13,920 nucleotides of DNA from DATIHF01 sp035480955 (GTDB lineage: Bacteria > Patescibacteriota > Microgenomatia > Woykebacterales > RBG-16-39-9b). Location of the stretch: positions 1 to 13,920 of the forward strand of contig DATIHF010000042.1 in the NCBI GenBank assembly GCA_035480955.1, read 5' to 3'. Of this stretch, positions 12,907 through 13,920 are shown in pieces. Position 1 is the first letter of the stretch; each line of letters opens with the position of its first letter. The position numbers and the translations under genes are program-made. The notes beneath the pieces were generated by a model that was not told the DNA's origin, ran no database searches, and was given only the letters and a program-made list of their open reading frames with translations.

Positions 12907-13817
12907 TTCTTGAGCCACTCTGCTACTAAATCTTCTGTATCCTCTACTAAATTATCGCTCTTTATCTCGTACCAGTAAATAGAGCTATCTCGTTTGAACC
13001 AAGTCAGCTGACGGCGGATGTAGCCGTGGTAGTCAAACTTGATCCTTTGCTTAGCCTCCTCTGAACCTAAGCTTCCTTTTATATATGCAGCTACTTGGCG
13101 ATAACCAAGAGAAGTCATTGCTGGCAAGTTGGGGGAATAATCTTTGAGCAATTTCTTTACTTCTTCAACAAAACCTTCCTCAAACCATTGTTCAACTCTC
13201 TTGTCGTTACGAGAATAAAGCTCTTCCCGATCTGATGTTAACCCAACTTTAAGAATATCAAAGTCTACTTTGTATTTTGATCGCAATTTCGAAAAAGGCT
13301 CACCGCTTTGGTGGAAAACTTCCAAAGCGCGAACGACTCTGCGCTTGTTGTTTTTATCTACTGCTTCAAAATAGTCTGGATCGACTTTTTCCAATTCTGA
13401 AAGCAGATCGGGTAACTCTCGGCTTTCCAGCTTGCCGCGTAATTTTTGATCTGGGGGAAATTTAGGAATATTCAATCCTTCCGTCACTGCTTGAATATAC
13501 AAACCCGTTCCACCGACGAGAATTGGAAGTTTTCCTGTTGAGTGAATCTCATTGATTTTTTCTAAGGCTAGTTGCTGGTACTCGGCCAAAGAAAATTTCT
13601 CGTTTGGTTTTCTGATATCGTAAAGGTGAATCGGAGTACCATTGACCACCCAACCGCCTTTTGGTCTTGCTCCTTTGCCAGTACCAATATCCATACCAGT
13701 GTAAACTTGTCGGCTATCAGCACTGACTAGTTCACCATCAAATTTCTTGGCCAAAGTAAGAGCGAGGTCGGTTTTCCCAGTCCCAGTCGGACCACAAATC
13801 ACTAATAATTTCTGCAT
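12903..13817 (-). CDS. miaA: tRNA dimethylallyltransferase MiaA
   Basis: A 304-aa enzyme that transfers a dimethylallyl group from DMAPP to N6 of A37 in tRNAs reading UNN codons, which stabilises codon pairing. Seen: P-loop GPTGTGKT (9-16), SADSRQVYTGMDIGTGK (32-48) with the catalytic Asp (D34), VGGTGLYI (101-108), NKRRVVRALE (157-166), SLGYRQV (236-242) and the tRNA-contacting RRQLTWFKRD (268-277). The length is normal and all motifs are intact. It starts an operon with the two AI-2E permeases (ATGA overlap with the first). ATG 13817 lies 7 nt past an extended -10 box and no SD is present, so the message should be leaderless. No partner enzyme for further ms2i6A modification is seen here. 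Confidence 0.96.
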   Translation of the reverse strand: MQKLLVICGPTGTGKTDLALTLAKKFDGELVSADSRQVYTGMDIGTGKGARPKGGWVVNGTPIHLYDIRKPNEKFSLAEYQQLALEKINEIHSTGKLPILVGGTGLYIQAVTEGLNIPKFPPDQKLRGKLESRELPDLLSELEKVDPDYFEAVDKNNKRRVVRALEVFHQSGEPFSKLRSKYKVDFDILKVGLTSDREELYSRNDKRVEQWFEEGFVEEVKKLLKDYSPNLPAMTSLGYRQVAAYIKGSLGSEEAKQRIKFDYHGYIRRQLTWFKRDSSIYWYEIKSDNLVEDTEDLVAEWLKK

Positions 13818-13824
13818 AACAACA

Positions 13825-13833
13825 AGTCTAGCA
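13825..13833 (-). promoter_or_regulatory. Extended -10 promoter of the miaA operon
   Basis: On the minus strand TGcTAGACT (hexamer 13830-13825), then 7 nt to the ATG at 13817. No good -35 is seen. It lies directly after the T tract of the upstream terminator. Confidence 0.5.
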
Positions 13834-13840
13834 CATTAGA

Positions 13841-13876
13841 TAAAAAGACAGCCCGCCTATAATACAAGACGGGCTG
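13841..13876 (-). terminator. Intrinsic terminator upstream of miaA
   Basis: On the minus strand CAGCCCG (13876-13870) pairs with CGGGCTG (13855-13849) around a 14-nt loop, followed by TCTTTTTA. It ends transcripts of a minus-strand gene entering from the right and separates it from the miaA promoter. Confidence 0.7.
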
Positions 13877-13892
13877 ATTACGGTCGTATTTT

Positions 13893-13919
13893 TCACAGAT
13901 CTTCTCTCGATTTTGCCTC
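13893..13919 (-). CDS. Possible last codons of a gene entering from the right
   Basis: On the minus strand one frame reads eight codons (...EAKSREDL) then TGA at 13895-13893, 16 nt before the terminator hairpin. That distance is what one expects for the end of a terminated gene, but the fragment is too short to test for coding character. Another frame stays open but runs through the terminator and is less likely. Confidence 0.3.
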   Translation of the reverse strand, partial: EAKSREDL

Positions 13920-13920
13920 A

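Noticed and set aside
12907..12918. GTG at 12918 as the start of the first permease
   Set aside because: The ATG four codons later forms a standard ATGA overlap with miaA; the longer start has no SD.

Overview
The window looks like chromosomal DNA from a Patescibacteria (CPR) genome, most likely the Microgenomates side. The reasons are the compact layout, the AT-leaning composition, a small DUF5679 protein, a short 'MPRKTR...' one-TM protein of a type I associate with those genomes, DUF3048, DUF4352, bactofilin-TM and wHTH-nucleotidyltransferase proteins, and the near absence of Shine-Dalgarno sequences. The lineage is inferred from gene content; no 16S or ribosomal protein is present. I see no CRISPR array, tRNA, transposase or prophage.

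Layout. 1-3160 (minus): a DUF3048/YerB protein, then a wHTH plus nucleotidyltransferase-like regulator, then secD, then the start of another gene that runs off the left edge, all with gaps of 3-22 nt (one likely operon). 3251-3919 (plus): a 94-aa membrane protein, then a strong promoter with a structured leader of about 147 nt and a 46-aa double-CXXC protein (DUF5679). A bidirectional terminator separates these from 3955-6086 (minus), a comM-dedA pair joined by a UGAUG overlap. 6187-6717 (minus) is a lipoprotein gene with different composition, its own SD and its own terminator. 6803-7305 (plus) holds a possible 24-codon peptide and a stand-alone REC response regulator. 7302-7991 and 8076-9275 (minus) are a DUF4352 membrane protein and a secreted bactofilin-repeat protein with a membrane C-terminus. 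9425-9804 (minus) is RNase P RNA (rnpB) with promoter and terminator. 9897-10868 (plus) is a CaCA-family cation exchanger. 10858-13817 (minus) is an operon of miaA and two tandem AI-2E-family permeases. A terminator and perhaps the last codons of another gene lie at the right edge.

How the genes work together: this is mostly housekeeping and envelope biology. It covers protein export (SecD), membrane homeostasis (DedA, AI-2E permeases, exchanger), DNA uptake or recombination (ComM), tRNA maturation and modification (rnpB, miaA), and cell-surface proteins (DUF3048, DUF4352, bactofilin-TM, lipoprotein). No multi-gene defence or biosynthetic system is visible.

The most striking signal is regulatory. 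At seven protein genes a good -10 box lies 7-8 nt before the start codon. At rnpB the same box lies 7 nt before the first base of helix P1, which works as an internal ruler. This implies that leaderless mRNAs are the rule here. It also moves four start codons downstream of the longest ORF or supports that choice (comM 6086, DUF4352 7991, bactofilin 9275, small membrane protein 3287). The DUF5679 gene is the opposite case: a long structured 5' leader with a strong SD far from any usable start codon.
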